64,000 bases of DNA from Xylogone sp. PMI_703 (Eukaryota > Ascomycota > Leotiomycetes). Below are positions 45,619 through 57,800 of this stretch, piece after piece. The notes under the pieces are model-generated. The model was not told the origin of the DNA. It ran no database searches and was given only the letters and a program-made list of their open reading frames with translations. Location of the stretch: NCBI GenBank assembly GCA_021399445.1, contig JAJTUQ010000006.1:744001-808000 (forward strand), given 5' to 3'. The position numbers were made by a program, and so were the translations under genes. Position 1 is the first letter of the stretch; every line of letters begins with the position of its first letter.

Positions 45619-48600
45619 GAGAGAACCATCCTGGAACACAAGAAATGGGGGCTTCCTTGCGATTCCGCCCTCTAGATCTAAATGGATGTAATACCAGGAG
45701 TTAGGTAGGCTTTTATGCCGGAGTGCATCACGGGTTATTTCACGAAGATATCTGAATATCTATTTTTCTTTCAACATGTACTTGAAACACTTTTCATCAC
45801 ATATGATGACAATATATAAGAAAAATATGACGAGCCTGTTTGCACGCTCATCATTTCAAATCTCAATATTAACCAGTCAGTTGTTCTTTCAGACTTTAGT
45901 CAACCAAATGTTCCAATGAAAGAAAGGAAAGAGAATCACAATTTGGACTAGCGTGAATGCACACCGTCTTCTTCTCTTTCCATTTTCAATTATCCTGTTC
46001 ACTAATCATTTCATCATCGTGTTATTCTTTACTAAACCCCTCCGAACATCCCCATCTTCCCCCTTTACCTCTCATCGGCGTTTACTCTGGTTCCTATATC
46101 CGAAAAGATGCCAAGGGCTGAATGGTTCTTCGGTCCCACTACTAAAGAGAAGCCCTCAATTGAAATTATTTTTGGGTATTATCATGGTTATTTGGATAAT
46201 TGCATCGTTTTGATCATTGTACGTTGAATTGAGAGTTTCTCGGAGGGGAGAGTCTTAATCTGTCGCTGTGAATTTGATATAGCTTTACTTGTTCGTTATG
46301 TGGAGTCGAGTGGCTGGTGAGAGTAAATATGCAGCAAGTATTTGATATTCAACTCATACAGTTGAAAGAACTTCACTGTGTAGCTGGAACGTCAGATCTT
46401 AAACATAGTTCGAATAAATACACTAGCCATTTGTTTAATATCGGTGATAGCAGTTCAAAAGTATCGCCGCTATAGAGTTATGAGTTCATAGATATGTGTA
46501 TATCCGATGCCGGAAGAAATAGGGCTGCCCAATGCCTTCCGGACGTACCTATGCGATACAGATAGTGGAGACCATCGTGGCATTCTTAGCACAGTACGCT
46601 GTAGAAGCTCTTTTAACGCCGAAGGAGTTAAGACTCTGACGTGCAACAAAAGTTGTAAAGACGCGGGAGGCAAGACCTGTATATGGAATCAATCCATTGC
46701 TTTGTGGAGCTAAGATGTGTTGGTATGTGCGCGTTTGTAGGGCTGTAGGAATGCACCGTTTTGCGACGGATTAGACGTTTACGGAACTATTTTCGGTTAA
46801 GATATTTCCTGAATAGGAATCCGTGATCAACTGTGGAGGCAGGCCGTCTTTCACTCAATTCGGAAATTTCTGGAAGTTTTCCGGCCCGAAAGCTGGGGTT
46901 GCGTGCCTATCTCCGATTTTCATCGGGGAAAATGTGAGGTGTACATTGTTCAAGAGGGTATATCCGACGTGGTCCTTAGTGGATGGATATAGACCTACTC
47001 CTCTTATGTACGCATCAATCGTTTGAGTAATCACTGAAATTGGCAGGTTCTTGGCTCAGTTCGTACAGTTGGATAACTCCCCATATAGACCCGCATACCT
47101 ACCGCCATTGTTGATGCGAGAGCACAGCTAGGCGTATCATTGACTCGTAAGCAGTTTAGAGATTTTATGATTCGGAAAAACAGGATTTGGTTCGTTTTGA
47201 AGTATATATCCATTAAGATTCCCAGGTATATATCCCTTCTTCCATAAAGTTATTCTACCTGACTTGGTGATGGGTGTTTTGGCTATAAGCCTTAACATAG
47301 TTGTCGTACTATTCATAACTCACATCTTAGGTCTTCTGGATCATTCACTCCTGCTCATACGGGCCAGGTTTCACCTGCCTCTGCTAGACAAAAATAGCTA
47401 TCATCACCACCACCATCATCATTGTTGTTGTTGATGGGTGGATTTGACATAGCTGTATCTTTGCTGATGTCAAGACAAACAATGAATAGAATGAGTTAGA
47501 CTGACTTTTGTCTTCTTCATTGGATCGTAGTGGAGACTGAAAGTAAAGACTATGCCCTAATTCCACCCAGACACTATACATTGTACTTGCCCCAGTCCGC
47601 TCATATTTATTGGCGCGATATATACCCTTTCGATACCACTTGCGCTAGACTTTATTGTGGTAAGACCGTTCTTGAACGTAACAGTATCTTGATATATGGC
47701 AGATCTCCAGGTCTAATCAAACAATGCCGATATAGGTTATAGCCATCGCAAATTGTAGTAGTTACAAGAGCTTCGAGCTCAATAACTCAGACTGAGGCTC
47801 CGACGTATAATATGAACATTAGGAAATCTAAAAGTAGAACAGAAATAAAGACGTAATATCTCTTTCTTTCGAATGAATCCTGACCTGAACCGGCCTAGAA
47901 ATAAGTTTAAAGCTTTGTATCTTATGATTCTCGGATGCTCAACACTGCAGATAGGGGTAAATGTTGCTCATGCACTTCTTTCATCTCCCGGATGAATCGA
48001 AATTAGGCTTCCGATGGCAAACCTTCGTCTAACGGACGGAGAAGAAGCGTTTCTATTCCGTGCACCGCATCTAAGATCAGTTATGTTGGGGCCCACTTCC
48101 TTGAAGCTTAGCCCTATTGCATGTACTCCTGTATTATAGGTCATTGAGTCATAACGATGCTGTTATCCCACTTAAGATGAAGAGTGTATGGTAATAACTG
48201 AAGATGGAAGCATGAAACTAAAAGATTTGCACGGGGTTGACATGCTCATATCAATGAAGGAAATGAAATCAAACCACCAAATTTGCGGCATGTACCTTGT
48301 GAATTCCGAATAGGGCAATTAATCACTTTTCCTTCGTAGATCGCTAGAAAGATGCAACCATAAAAACAGCCCAATCCCCAATATTGCACCAGTGAGAGGC
48401 GACGGTATCTCGTCTCAGAGATTAGGGCGACGGAAGTGGCCTCCACTTCTCAAATTCCTGTTGATCAAATACCTCGTTTCTCTATAAAATCCGTCCTTAT
48501 GAGTGCAAATTTCATAGTGGTCCGTTTAGCTTTTTGCTGTACAAAGCAACTCCCTTCTTGATGGAACATATGATCCAGCTTCCATTTTGGTGGGTATGGA

Positions 48601-49496
48601 CGTATCCGATACGCCTTTTGATGATTCCTTAACCTGGCTTCAGATAATCATACGCACGAGCTTAAAGGTGTTTGCAAGGATGAAATACCCGTTGTAATAT
48701 GGCTGTCGTTTCAGGAACGATGATATCGAGAACCCCTGAGATTTATTAGTAGAGTGCGAATCCACAGGTAAGTCGACTGTAATCAACAACACACCTAACT
48801 ACACGTATCAGAACACCCAGGTCAAGCTCAATGCAGTAAATGTAAGACCAATGAAACTTCTAAAGTATGAGTACAAATCATAAGCATATAGCATCGAATG
48901 GGAGATACTCCTCTCCACTGATGTATCCACTGTGACTTCACAAATCACCATCTTTATCTTTTATCGCGTCTTGGGCCATTCCCAGAGCTCCGTTTTGTGC
49001 CTCGGTCGTTTCCGAATACAGGCAAGCCCAAACAAACCAGTCGGCCAATAAGAGCGCACGAGCGGCTGCAGAGAGTACACGAGTCATGTCACTACCGGGG
49101 GCCGAACAACCCCAGATCTGCCCGGAGAACCCCAACCCAGGGGAAAAGAGGGAAGGCGGGGTGGAGAGATGGTGCAAACGCATCTGCTTCGCACCAGAAC
49201 GATACACGTACCGAGTGCCGCGACTCTGCTCGGGTTCTTTTTTTGAACGTCATGGTTCTTATTTGAACTTCTTTCTTCCCTTTTCTTCTTGATTACTATT
49301 ATCTTGCCAGCCTTGCTTCTTTTCTTGAGGAACTTTTCTATTTTGTTTACTTATCTGTCGCATTGGGTGTTTTTCTCCTCTAGACGTATATATTCCGGTT
49401 TTGTACAAACTACGGGTAGACGACTTATAAAGGTTGGGAGTTTCTTGTTTTGGGGGGCCGAGGATATTTGTTTTATCTCAAGCACGAGCATCAATC
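45619..49496. other. Long gene-free region upstream of the CoA ligase
   Basis: No supported gene. A copy of the core GACGTGCAACAAAA occurs near 46640, matching the array at 0.86-1.62 kb. A CAC/CAT trinucleotide run lies at about 47400-47437. From 48.95 to 49.2 kb the DNA is G/C-richer, probably the promoter of the CoA ligase; CCTCGG occurs at 49000-49005 and in inverse (CCGAGG) at 49458-49463. Confidence 0.5.
49458..49463 (-). promoter_or_regulatory. CCTCGG element, possible FarA/FarB-type site
   Basis: CCGAGG, the inverse of CCTCGG, sits about 35 bp before the CoA-ligase ATG; another copy in plus orientation is at 49000-49005. CCTCGG is the known core bound by FarA/FarB-type regulators of fatty-acid use in filamentous ascomycetes. 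Six bases are short, and chance occurrence is quite possible. Confidence 0.3.
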
Positions 49497-51483
49497 ATGC
49501 CTCGTGTCGCAGAGACTATTGAGATTCCTGTTATTGATATTTGGGCTGCGCTGTTTGAGCGCAAGGATAGAAAGTTCCCCGATGATCAAAGTAAGTTGGT
49601 ACCGACGGTTTAAAGTCCCGGCACATGTATGCGGTGCCATACATGTGCATATGGTTTATTCGGAGAAGAAGGAAAAAGAAAACCGAGAGAGCATCAAAGA
49701 AACGGCAATGATGGAATGAAAAAGCTAATTTCTTGTGTCAGTACTTTTCCAATGCGCCAGTACTGACCGCTTCTACACCTACAAACAATTACAAGCCACG
49801 GCGCGACAGATAGGACTCGGTCTTCGTGCACATTTCTCCTTCGGCAAAGGCGACGTGGTGGCTCTGTTTGCACAGAACTCTATAGATACGCCAGCAACGA
49901 CATGGGGAACTCACTGGGCCGGTGGCATCGTCACGCCTGCAAATCCTACTTACCAGGTGCACGAGCTGAGCCATCATTTAAAAGCCAGCGGTGCGAAGTT
50001 GTTGATTACACAGAAGCACCTTCTGGAGGTAGCAGTGAAGGCTGCTAAAGAGGCTGGTTTGGCACAGGATAAGGTTCTATTGTTGGGAGATGAAAAGTGG
50101 GATGGCAAGGTCGACGGGTTTAGACATGTTGGTGACATTCTGGCTCCGGCTGGGACCAAGGGGGAGAGAACACCTCTGGATGCGACCAAGGACCTGGCCT
50201 TCCTGGCATTCAGTTCGGGGACAACAGGTTTGCCTAAAGCAGTTATGTTAACGCATGCAAATGTGGTGGCAAATATGCATCAGGGGGCGTATGCCGAGGC
50301 CAGATATATGTACTGGAAACAGGCAAAGATCTTATCCGTTTTGCCATTTTATCATATCTACGGTGAGATTTGCCCATTGACTCCTAGTCTCTGTTTTCTA
50401 CACCGTGCTCTGAGGAGCTGGATAATTATTCAGGAAATCCAGAGAGAAGATATAAAGGAGGGCTATGCTCATGGACTGCTGCTTACTTTAATGACTGCCA
50501 GGCCTCCAATTCTTAAACCATATACCCGTTTACGTGGGCGCAACAACCATCGTAATGTCTTCATTCGACCTCCGACAATTCTGTTCTCTGATCCAGAAGC
50601 ATAAGATCACCTACACTTACATAGCTCCGCCAGTCGCTCTCCACCTAGCAAAGTCACCAGTAATTGATGAATATGACCTTTCTAGTCTCAAATTCTTGAA
50701 TTCGGGAGCCGCACCCCTATCGAAGGAGCTGATTCATCAGGTTTATAGCAGGTTAGGAGCCAAGATTAAACAGGCATATGGTCTTACAGAGACGAGTCCT
50801 GGCACACATTTCCAGGTTAGTGTGGCTTCGATTGTATCATAAAGTAGACCCCCTACTGACAGTTCTCCCTAACTTAGAGAGTATGGCTTGAAGAGGAAAT
50901 CGGTACCGTAGGACCTTCCTTCCCTAACCAGATTGTAAAGATCATGGATCCAGACGGAAATGAAGTCCCCGAAGGCCAGGAAGGCGAAATCTGGATCAAA
51001 GGCCCCAACATCTTCGTAGGCTACTATAACAACCCTGCTGCCACGAAAGCATGCCTCACGGATGATGGCTTCTTCAAGACCGGCGACGTAGGCTACGAAG
51101 ATCATCTCGGGAACCTCTACATCACTGATCGAGTGAAGGAGCTGATCAAGTATAAGGGGTTCCAAGTCGCGCCGGCAGAGCTTGAGGGCATTCTTAACGG
51201 GAATGAGCTGGTGAATGACGTTGCGGTTATTGGGCTATATGACGAGAGCCAGCAGACGGAGCTCCCGCTGGCGTTCATAGTGCCGAAGCAAGGAGTAGAG
51301 AAGAGCTCTGCGAATGAGAAGACCATTATCGACTGGATTGCGCAGAGAGTAGCGAACCATAAGAGACTCAGAGGAGGAATCAGATGGATGGATGAGATCC
51401 CCAAGAGCGCAAGTGGGAAGATCTTGAGACGGTTATTGAGGGACAAGTTAAAGGAGGAGGCTAAACTCAGGGCGAAGTTATAG
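49497..51483 (+). CDS. 4-coumarate-CoA ligase-like acyl-CoA synthetase, peroxisomal
   Basis: Exons 49497-49590, 49742-50362, 50502-50815 and 50878-51483 give 544 aa, the normal family length. The third exon is fixed by the join HIYG-LQFLNHIPVYVGATT. ANL-superfamily motifs are in order: P-loop-like FSSGTTGLPKAVMLTH at about 187, LPFYHIYG at about 238, LNSGAAPLSKEL, QAYGLTETSPG at about 330, FFKTGDVGYED at about 412, RVKELIKYKGFQVAPAELE and the C-terminal lysine loop PKSASGKILRR near 521. The enzyme adenylates a carboxylic acid and transfers it to CoA. Fungal members of the 4CL-like group act on aromatic or fatty acids; the substrate cannot be read here. The final tripeptide AKL fits a type-1 peroxisomal targeting signal. 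Confidence 0.92.
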
Positions 51484-52238
51484 AAGTGTCTGTTTCAAGA
51501 GATGTATGTTGAGAGATCTGATTCGTTGTTACCTTCCTACGGTGCTACCATTTTTTTATTTGAGATCTATATACCTAGATAGTCACTTACGTGGCCTTTC
51601 ATATCATGAACCGAGTATTTCTCGGCGAAAAGAATATATATCATTTATCCATGCTGATCATCATGAGCTTTGACCGTCATTTGCCCAAGATTGATGATTA
51701 TAGAGCCGGTTGTATGAAAAGTAAAAAAGGCCCTTGTGGTCATCTTTGAGGAATCTCATTTTTGTCAAAAGTATTAGACAAAGCTCCTACGTGAATCATA
51801 AATCCGGTGGTCCTAGTATTATTCTAGATGCACCAATTCTTGGTGATTGATAGGTCGGCCAGGAGTACTGAGTTTGTTCCATCTGATCCAGTACATAGTA
51901 GAAAGATGCGGAGCTAATAGGAAAACAAGATGTCATTTCCAAGCCATTTATCATCGTTCATCGTTCATCGTCAGCTACGGCATTATACCCTGGTCCAGAC
52001 AGCTATCATGCCAGGAGTCTATCCAAGGATGTACTCATCATAGAGGTATTCATTCATGACATTCGCCGCTCCAGGTGGTATATCCGCTGGAAGACATCTC
52101 GTTCTCCCACTGGTTGATACAGCAAATAACCTTACAGAATGGCATTTGCATCCCGTAGACCTACATCCCCCCCTGACACTACAACTTGTAGTAAGTATCA
52201 GACTTTATTGTCCCTTATTTTCCTTCGCTGTAACACAA

Positions 52239-52320
52239 TTTGACCTGACCACTTTACCTACCCATCATGGTGCCTGTTGTGTTATGTGGTGCCAACTTGC
52301 TTATTTGGGAATATATAGTT
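52239..52320 (+). repeat. LTR fragment
   Basis: TTTGACCTGACC... through TATTTGGGAATATATAG matches the 3' part of the LTR-like copy at 108-345 (ATTGACCTGACACTC... to the same GGGAATATATAG ending). Similarity further 5' is weak. Orientation is opposite to the LTR at 54630-54865. Confidence 0.5.
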
Positions 52321-52366
52321 ATGTTCAATAAAGGACGGCTCCTGGTTGGCCGGTGAACTTTGTGTC

Positions 52367-52640
52367 CATGGACAGAAGTTTTGTTGCATATCTGGGGTCT
52401 TCGAAATGGAACTAAAAGTCTTGGCGTTTAAATGGCAGTGAATGATTTACTTCTTATACCTACTTGGTGTTCGACTAGGTTTAAGGGTATGTCTCCAGGT
52501 CTCCTATTCATGGACAAAAGTTTTGTTGCACATCTAGGATCTTCGAAATGGAGCTAAAAGTCTTGGCATACATTTGGTAGCGGGTGATTACTCCTTACAC
52601 TTGGTGTTCGACTAGGTTTGAGGGTATGGCTCCTATTGCG
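52367..52640 (+). repeat. Tandem duplication carrying the bipartite repeat
   Basis: Two copies begin CATGGACA(G/A)AAGTTTTG, 142 bp apart (52367 and 52509), and share GGGTATG near their ends. Each contains box A TTTTGTTGCA (52379, 52521) and, exactly 40 bp later, box B TCTTGGC (52419, 52561). Between them lies CTTCGAAATGGA(A/G)CTAAAAG. This is the same layout as the units at 11.7-12.24 kb. Confidence 0.7.
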
Positions 52641-52869
52641 AGTTCTCTGAGTATAAAATACAGTAATCGCCAGTCTAGACAGCCAGGAATACTTACGATA
52701 TTATATAAATCACGGAATTGAAGTCCTTGGTGCCCTGGACCCTATATCTATCTGGGGAGTTGCGGGAGGAGAAAATTATAAGCCTACTCAATAGTCTTTA
52801 ACTTCTACATGATATGACAGAAGAGCAAATCCGCGTCTAATTCAATATGAGCTCTCAGCAGGTTAGAAA

Positions 52870-53765
52870 ACCTCATCTATAGAATTACCTCCTTTAGATT
52901 TATACACTGCCGCTTCTGCATAGGAGATATAACTCTATCATCCTTCAATTAGATCACACTACCATTAAACTTTATACTCTCTAGAGTAAAGACATCCCGC
53001 TCTTTAGCTACGAACTTTGCTTTCTTCAGCTTTCATTCCTCCAGTTCCTCGAATTCGTTATCTCCAAGGAATGAGGTATCGTTCGGTTTGGAGGCTAACC
53101 ACTCTGAAAGGTGAGTTATTCAATAGCAAGCATGGTGTGGCTACGCTTCCGCCTTCTTACGGCACGTATTGTATACGTACGTATAAGATGGCGGTTTGGT
53201 AGTCTGGTGGGCCAAGGTATGTATTCATCCAACATGCACGGAGAGGGCATCCCACGCATGTTTTTCGGTCATATTTTGCAACCATCGGCCAGCTTGATAG
53301 CGGGTCGCTTCGTCCACTACATGGAGCACTGGATTGCCGTCTATATAAAACACGTCCACCATAATGGAATAGTTGAAGTTCATATCGTCCTTCAAGTTAA
53401 ATCTGAATCATCCTGGAGACTTCTCATGCTTCTGGCAATGTGCACAGCACTTTGTCAAGTACTTGAGCACGTCCTTATCGACGTCATGTCCAGCTTTCTC
53501 GAGTACCCTCTGTAACCTTGCTACGGATGGGTGCCCAAAGCGACGGTGTAGGCGTTGTAACTCTGTGTTTGTTAGGAAAGACGGATTGCCATCTAATGAA
53601 TCGACAACGAATGACTGTAGACCTATGTCCCACCATAGAAAAGTGTGTCCGAAGCGACGTATCACATGGATCGAAAGTGGATTGTATCATCCCCAACTCA
53701 ACCACATGGTGACGGTGACATGTGCCATACCAATGGTTGCCCGACTCTGACACCCGTACAACGGT
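52870..53765 (-). mobile_element. Ty1/copia pol relic (GAG-pre-integrase, integrase, RT tail)
   Basis: Reading the minus strand from about 53750: a GAG-pre-integrase zinc motif with ELQRLHRRFGHPS and CCAHCQKHEK, then integrase core text NYSIMVDVFYIDG and VLHVVDEATRYQAGRWL. At about 53230 a two-base shift breaks the frame; LRACWMNTYLGPPD is readable in another frame. From about 53000 downward a copia reverse-transcriptase segment, KFNGSVI...KRQCINL, appears with stops. The second half of integrase and the start of RT are missing. It is clearly inactive. Confidence 0.7.
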
Positions 53766-53933
53766 CTATTAAACTCTCACAGCCCATCCCTTGGTGAGGT
53801 AGATTATTCTTGCTAATTCAGGCCCAGTGTGAAGACCGTGCTCTACATGCCTTAGTCAAGCGTGATGAGATTTGCCTTCGATGCCGGAGTGGAGGCTGTA
53901 TCATCGCCCGTCAGATCGACTGGATTCTCGTAG

Positions 53934-54500
53934 CTACAGTACCAACATTGCGAGCGGCCTAGGCAAAGACTGCTTCATCACCTCCGGCAGTCTTGGTGCA
54001 TAATCATGAGCCAGCCGGCTCAGAGTTGTCGTTGCCCGGACGAAAGCGTGTGTTGTGTCTCTTAAATACAGCTTCACTCCTATCTTCATGGGAGCAATAT
54101 ACAGAATAATTCTTTGGTTCACTCTCTGTAGGGTCAGTGTTTGTGTTAAAACTGTCTTCTTTCCGTTGTCGGTATAAGCCTGTACTACTAACCTAGATTT
54201 CCTGAATGTTCTTTCGTTATTGTGCTTCATCTCATGTACAAATCTGGCTTTGAATATGTGAGATTCCTTCGGGACATCCTCTAACCAGACCAGCTGGAAC
54301 ATGCTCTTCTATAGTAGTCCTGTCACTTCCCATCGTCGAGAAACCGCGTATGGATGATCCCCTAAGTCGCATTCGTTTTGCATGAAAGCTTCAATCGCGT
54401 CAAGGTCGAGCTTTAGCCTCCTTTCCGCTATATTTGTGGAATTTGAGTATTTTTGTGGTCTTCCGCATCCTCGTTTTACTTGCTGGGTTGGGCCCATTGG
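53934..54500 (-). mobile_element. Ty1/copia pol relic (integrase-RT linker and RT start)
   Basis: The minus-strand frame at 54309-54497 has GCGRPQKY, typical of the linker before copia reverse transcriptase. The next frame, 53934-54302, has FKARFVHEMKHN, RKSRLVVQAYTDNGKKTVL and LYLRDTTHAFVRATT, the early RT region. A stop at about 54303 separates them, and the RT catalytic core is absent. This segment lies 5' of the integrase relic, the reverse of copia gene order, so the locus is rearranged. Confidence 0.7.
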
Positions 54501-54629
54501 TTGAATTGGTTGAACTATTACTGTGTCCGTTGATTGAAACGGGTCTGGTTGTTCTATCTCGTATTAGTGAAGAAAGGAGGTATCTTTATTTTCCTATTCA
54601 CCTCCGACACTAGCGACGCTCGCTTCTTC

Positions 54630-54865
54630 CCCCTTAGATTCGTTCGTTCCCTTCCAATATATTCCCAAATAAGAAACCACTACTTCAAGGAACAGTGAAC
54701 AGCGCCTCTCATGGCAGAGTGTCAGGTCAATCACTGTTCTGGAGGTGGGATAACGGAGCCAATCCTAATAGTGGACTGCATAAGAACACTGATATATTAG
54801 GGGAGATGTAAGGCATACAGCATACGCCACGACGCGATAGCTGTATGGCCCGAACTCTTTTGTCA
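54630..54865 (-). repeat. LTR-like copy beside copia relics
   Basis: The reverse complement begins TGACAAAAGAGTTCGGGCC at 54865 and runs to TTGGGAATATATTGG, matching the copy at 108-345 along most of its length. It precedes (in minus orientation) the copia linker/RT relic, as a 5' LTR would. The inner edge is approximate. Confidence 0.6.
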
Positions 54866-57800
54866 TTTGAAATACCGCCTTTCTTTTTTCTTTTTTCGTT
54901 TTTTTTTGTAGAACTCATCTCATCAGGATGGACCATTTATACGCACAATCAATGCCGGTGTCTCTTATACTCTGCGTACAGGACAAGGTCCAGCGTTGTG
55001 CAAGATGCATGACTAGACTTGAGAAAAAATATCTCAGAATATCACCCATGCCTGGAAATTGTCACCTACCTTGTTGACTCAAACCATGAAGCCTTTCCGA
55101 CTGGATACTTCTGCAATCAATCAGTTGTCGACATCATCTATGTCTGGACATACGCTATGATAGCACCCCACGCTGAACATTCATTACTTCCTGCAACCCC
55201 ACCTCGGCATCAAATGTGGATATTCAAGCAGGCCTTACCTCTGTAGTCTCAACACTAATAAGCTTGTTTGAAATGCATTTCGTGCATTACCTCCGAAAGA
55301 GCGACTCCACAGAGAAAGAAAGAAAAAGAGAAATACCAACCAATGCAACCAAGTGGAGACCGAAACGCAGCTCTTATATCAGCATTCAGGCTGTTGCGTA
55401 ACCAGTGCCACCAAGACCCGGAGCAGCCGGAGCCTCTTTCACTGTACCTCGTAATCTGCAAGCAATATGCATGGCAACAAAAGATGCTTTAAGCATCCTG
55501 CAGGATCCCGCCTTATCTTATCTCCTAGCCGGGTTGTTCATACTAACAAGCAAACAATGGAGAGACTGTCTGTTTTCTTCGGATGTTCCGGAGTGAGAAA
55601 AATATAAGGTTAAATCTAAGCGCCCATGAGGCGTTGATGGAATGGTGTGCGGCCGCTGAGGCTATACGCGATTCGGAAGGTGATGATCGCAGCTGTTTGA
55701 TACTCGTGGCGGGGCGCATTTCTTTAATACGGAGTGTATGAAATATTTGAAACAAGAAAATGATAAATAAGAATGATGTTGTTTCTTTGGTGTATACTTT
55801 TCTAATGATTGTGTACCAAGTATCGACTGCCCAAAATAAAAGCTACGTTTCGACCTAGTTCACACTTATGACCTAGCGATTGCTCAACAGAACGTGATCT
55901 TTGGAGTTCGATTTCCCTTGCAAACTCAACGCTGATCAAGCTTCGCATATAGTCCGTGGTCTAAGATCTTCCATGATTCAAAGACAATATGCAGATTGAT
56001 GATCTAAGCCGACAACGGTCGACTAACTAAACGAAACGGTCCCAAACCTCGCAAGACAATGGATAGAAATGTTGAAAGAGAGTAAAATTTGCCTGAAACA
56101 GTGGGCGCCGCCTTGGAAGTACAGCTATATCTGTACAACGTTCCAGATCTGATCAAAGAAAGGGCTACCAAGGCTGATTGACCGCTTCCTTTAGAAGGCG
56201 GGAAGAGAGCTGCGTCCCTTCGGAGCGAACCAAATTTCAATAGGCTATGGCTTCGTTTATCGCTTCCTCCTTGAGAAGCAAACCGCGAAAAGACGAATAT
56301 GAGATAAGCACTTATCTGTTTGGCCACTTTTTGCAAACGTAAATCTAAAGCAGCAATTTGAAGGCTTCGTGCCTAGAATGCTCCAAGAAACGTGGCAGAG
56401 CTCATGACACGCCCGTGATTCTGGTAAGCGGAGCAACTCTAAACTCCTGTCCCGAAGCCAATCGGCGACTTTCTCAGCTCTTCAAGATGCAGACCAAGAG
56501 ATAACTTCTTACGAAAGATATCGCTGCGATGTCAGCCTCAAACGAGACATGTGTAAGTATCGTGAAATACTTCCCTAGCGGGAAAGGGACGCCTTGTCTT
56601 GGCCAATGTGGTGTGATCCTACAGCTGCAACAAAGAAGGCATCGAGATGCCACAGCCTTAATGTGTCCCAGTATTTTTATATACCAGGTGGCGAGGCCGT
56701 GCCGCGACTTGGCAGTTAGCTGTATCGCTGAGTGAGAAGCAAACGAGCAAACGAGCAATCAGTGTTCTTGGTGGGTTGAAGAGCTGAATGTCGATACGGC
56801 ACCCGCAATCACCCCATCTTGGGAAATAATGTTCATCGAGCTCGTCAATGTTGCAGCTATGTGGAAGGTGCGCGAACAAACTGAAGATCAATTGACAAGA
56901 AGCTGCAGGCCGGAACATATGGTTCCCCCCAGCGCATGAATCCCAAACTTTTGGGTTACATCAGATGCAGCCTACCAAGTGCTCCGTGGAGCTTCCATGG
57001 CGGAGAGTAGAGATTTGCAAAAGTGCAAGACGTTCAACTCCGATGATACACAAACATCTCGAGGATAATATGGCACCATAAAACTTCGAATCCCCTGTCG
57101 TGATGGTGGAGCAGAATCATGGGTTTCTTGAGGCAAGTCATGAAATGAGCATGATGGGGGAGGCGGTGACATGCAAGACATCAGGCGAAGGAAAAAGGCG
57201 GGGAATATGGCTACGGGCGCCTCGAGGTCACAATGCAATAGGCATGATGAATTATGTGAGTTATGCAGCACGCGCCCCGGCACTTGACGGACTTGTGCAT
57301 GCTTGCATAAGCATAAATCTCCCAGCCCCAGCACGGATAGCCGAAGCCCGAACCCGAGCGCCACAAGCGCCTAGCACGAGAGCGCTAAACCCCGAGAGTG
57401 GCTGGAGCGGCATTTCGCACTTTTCGGCCGTCCCAAAGTGGTCTTCAAACTGGTCTTCCCACGTTGCCCCTCCACGCCCACTGGCCGCCCTCCCTCGCCT
57501 CGTTCGCTCTACCGACACCTCGATCCCACACCCCTTCCATACCCCCCTGGTCGCGCGGGCGCTCGCTCGAACTCTCGAACTGTTCCCCGGTTACTCAAGC
57601 AATAAACTCGGCACCGTTCATAAACCCGACATCCGGAAGCGTCTCCTGAATAGCTGGAGGGTCGGCGTTAGCAAAGCTCCTTGAGTCGCGTTTGTATGAG
57701 GGAAATAAGCTCCCTCGCCCTACAACGCGGCAATCTCTCTTCCAGGAACCTGGTCCTCATCAGTCCTGTCGCTGTGCTCAATTGCTTCTCCACTGTCCAC

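Noticed and set aside
50363..50501. Unspliced reading through intron 2 of the CoA ligase
   Set aside because: The read-through frame loses the family after HIYG, while splicing 50363-50501 restores GLQFLNHIPVYVG and the downstream domains.
57100..57684. 194-codon plus-strand frame
   Set aside because: Proline/Arg/Ala-rich text typical of C/G-rich DNA, an opposite-strand mirror frame, and no recognisable motif.
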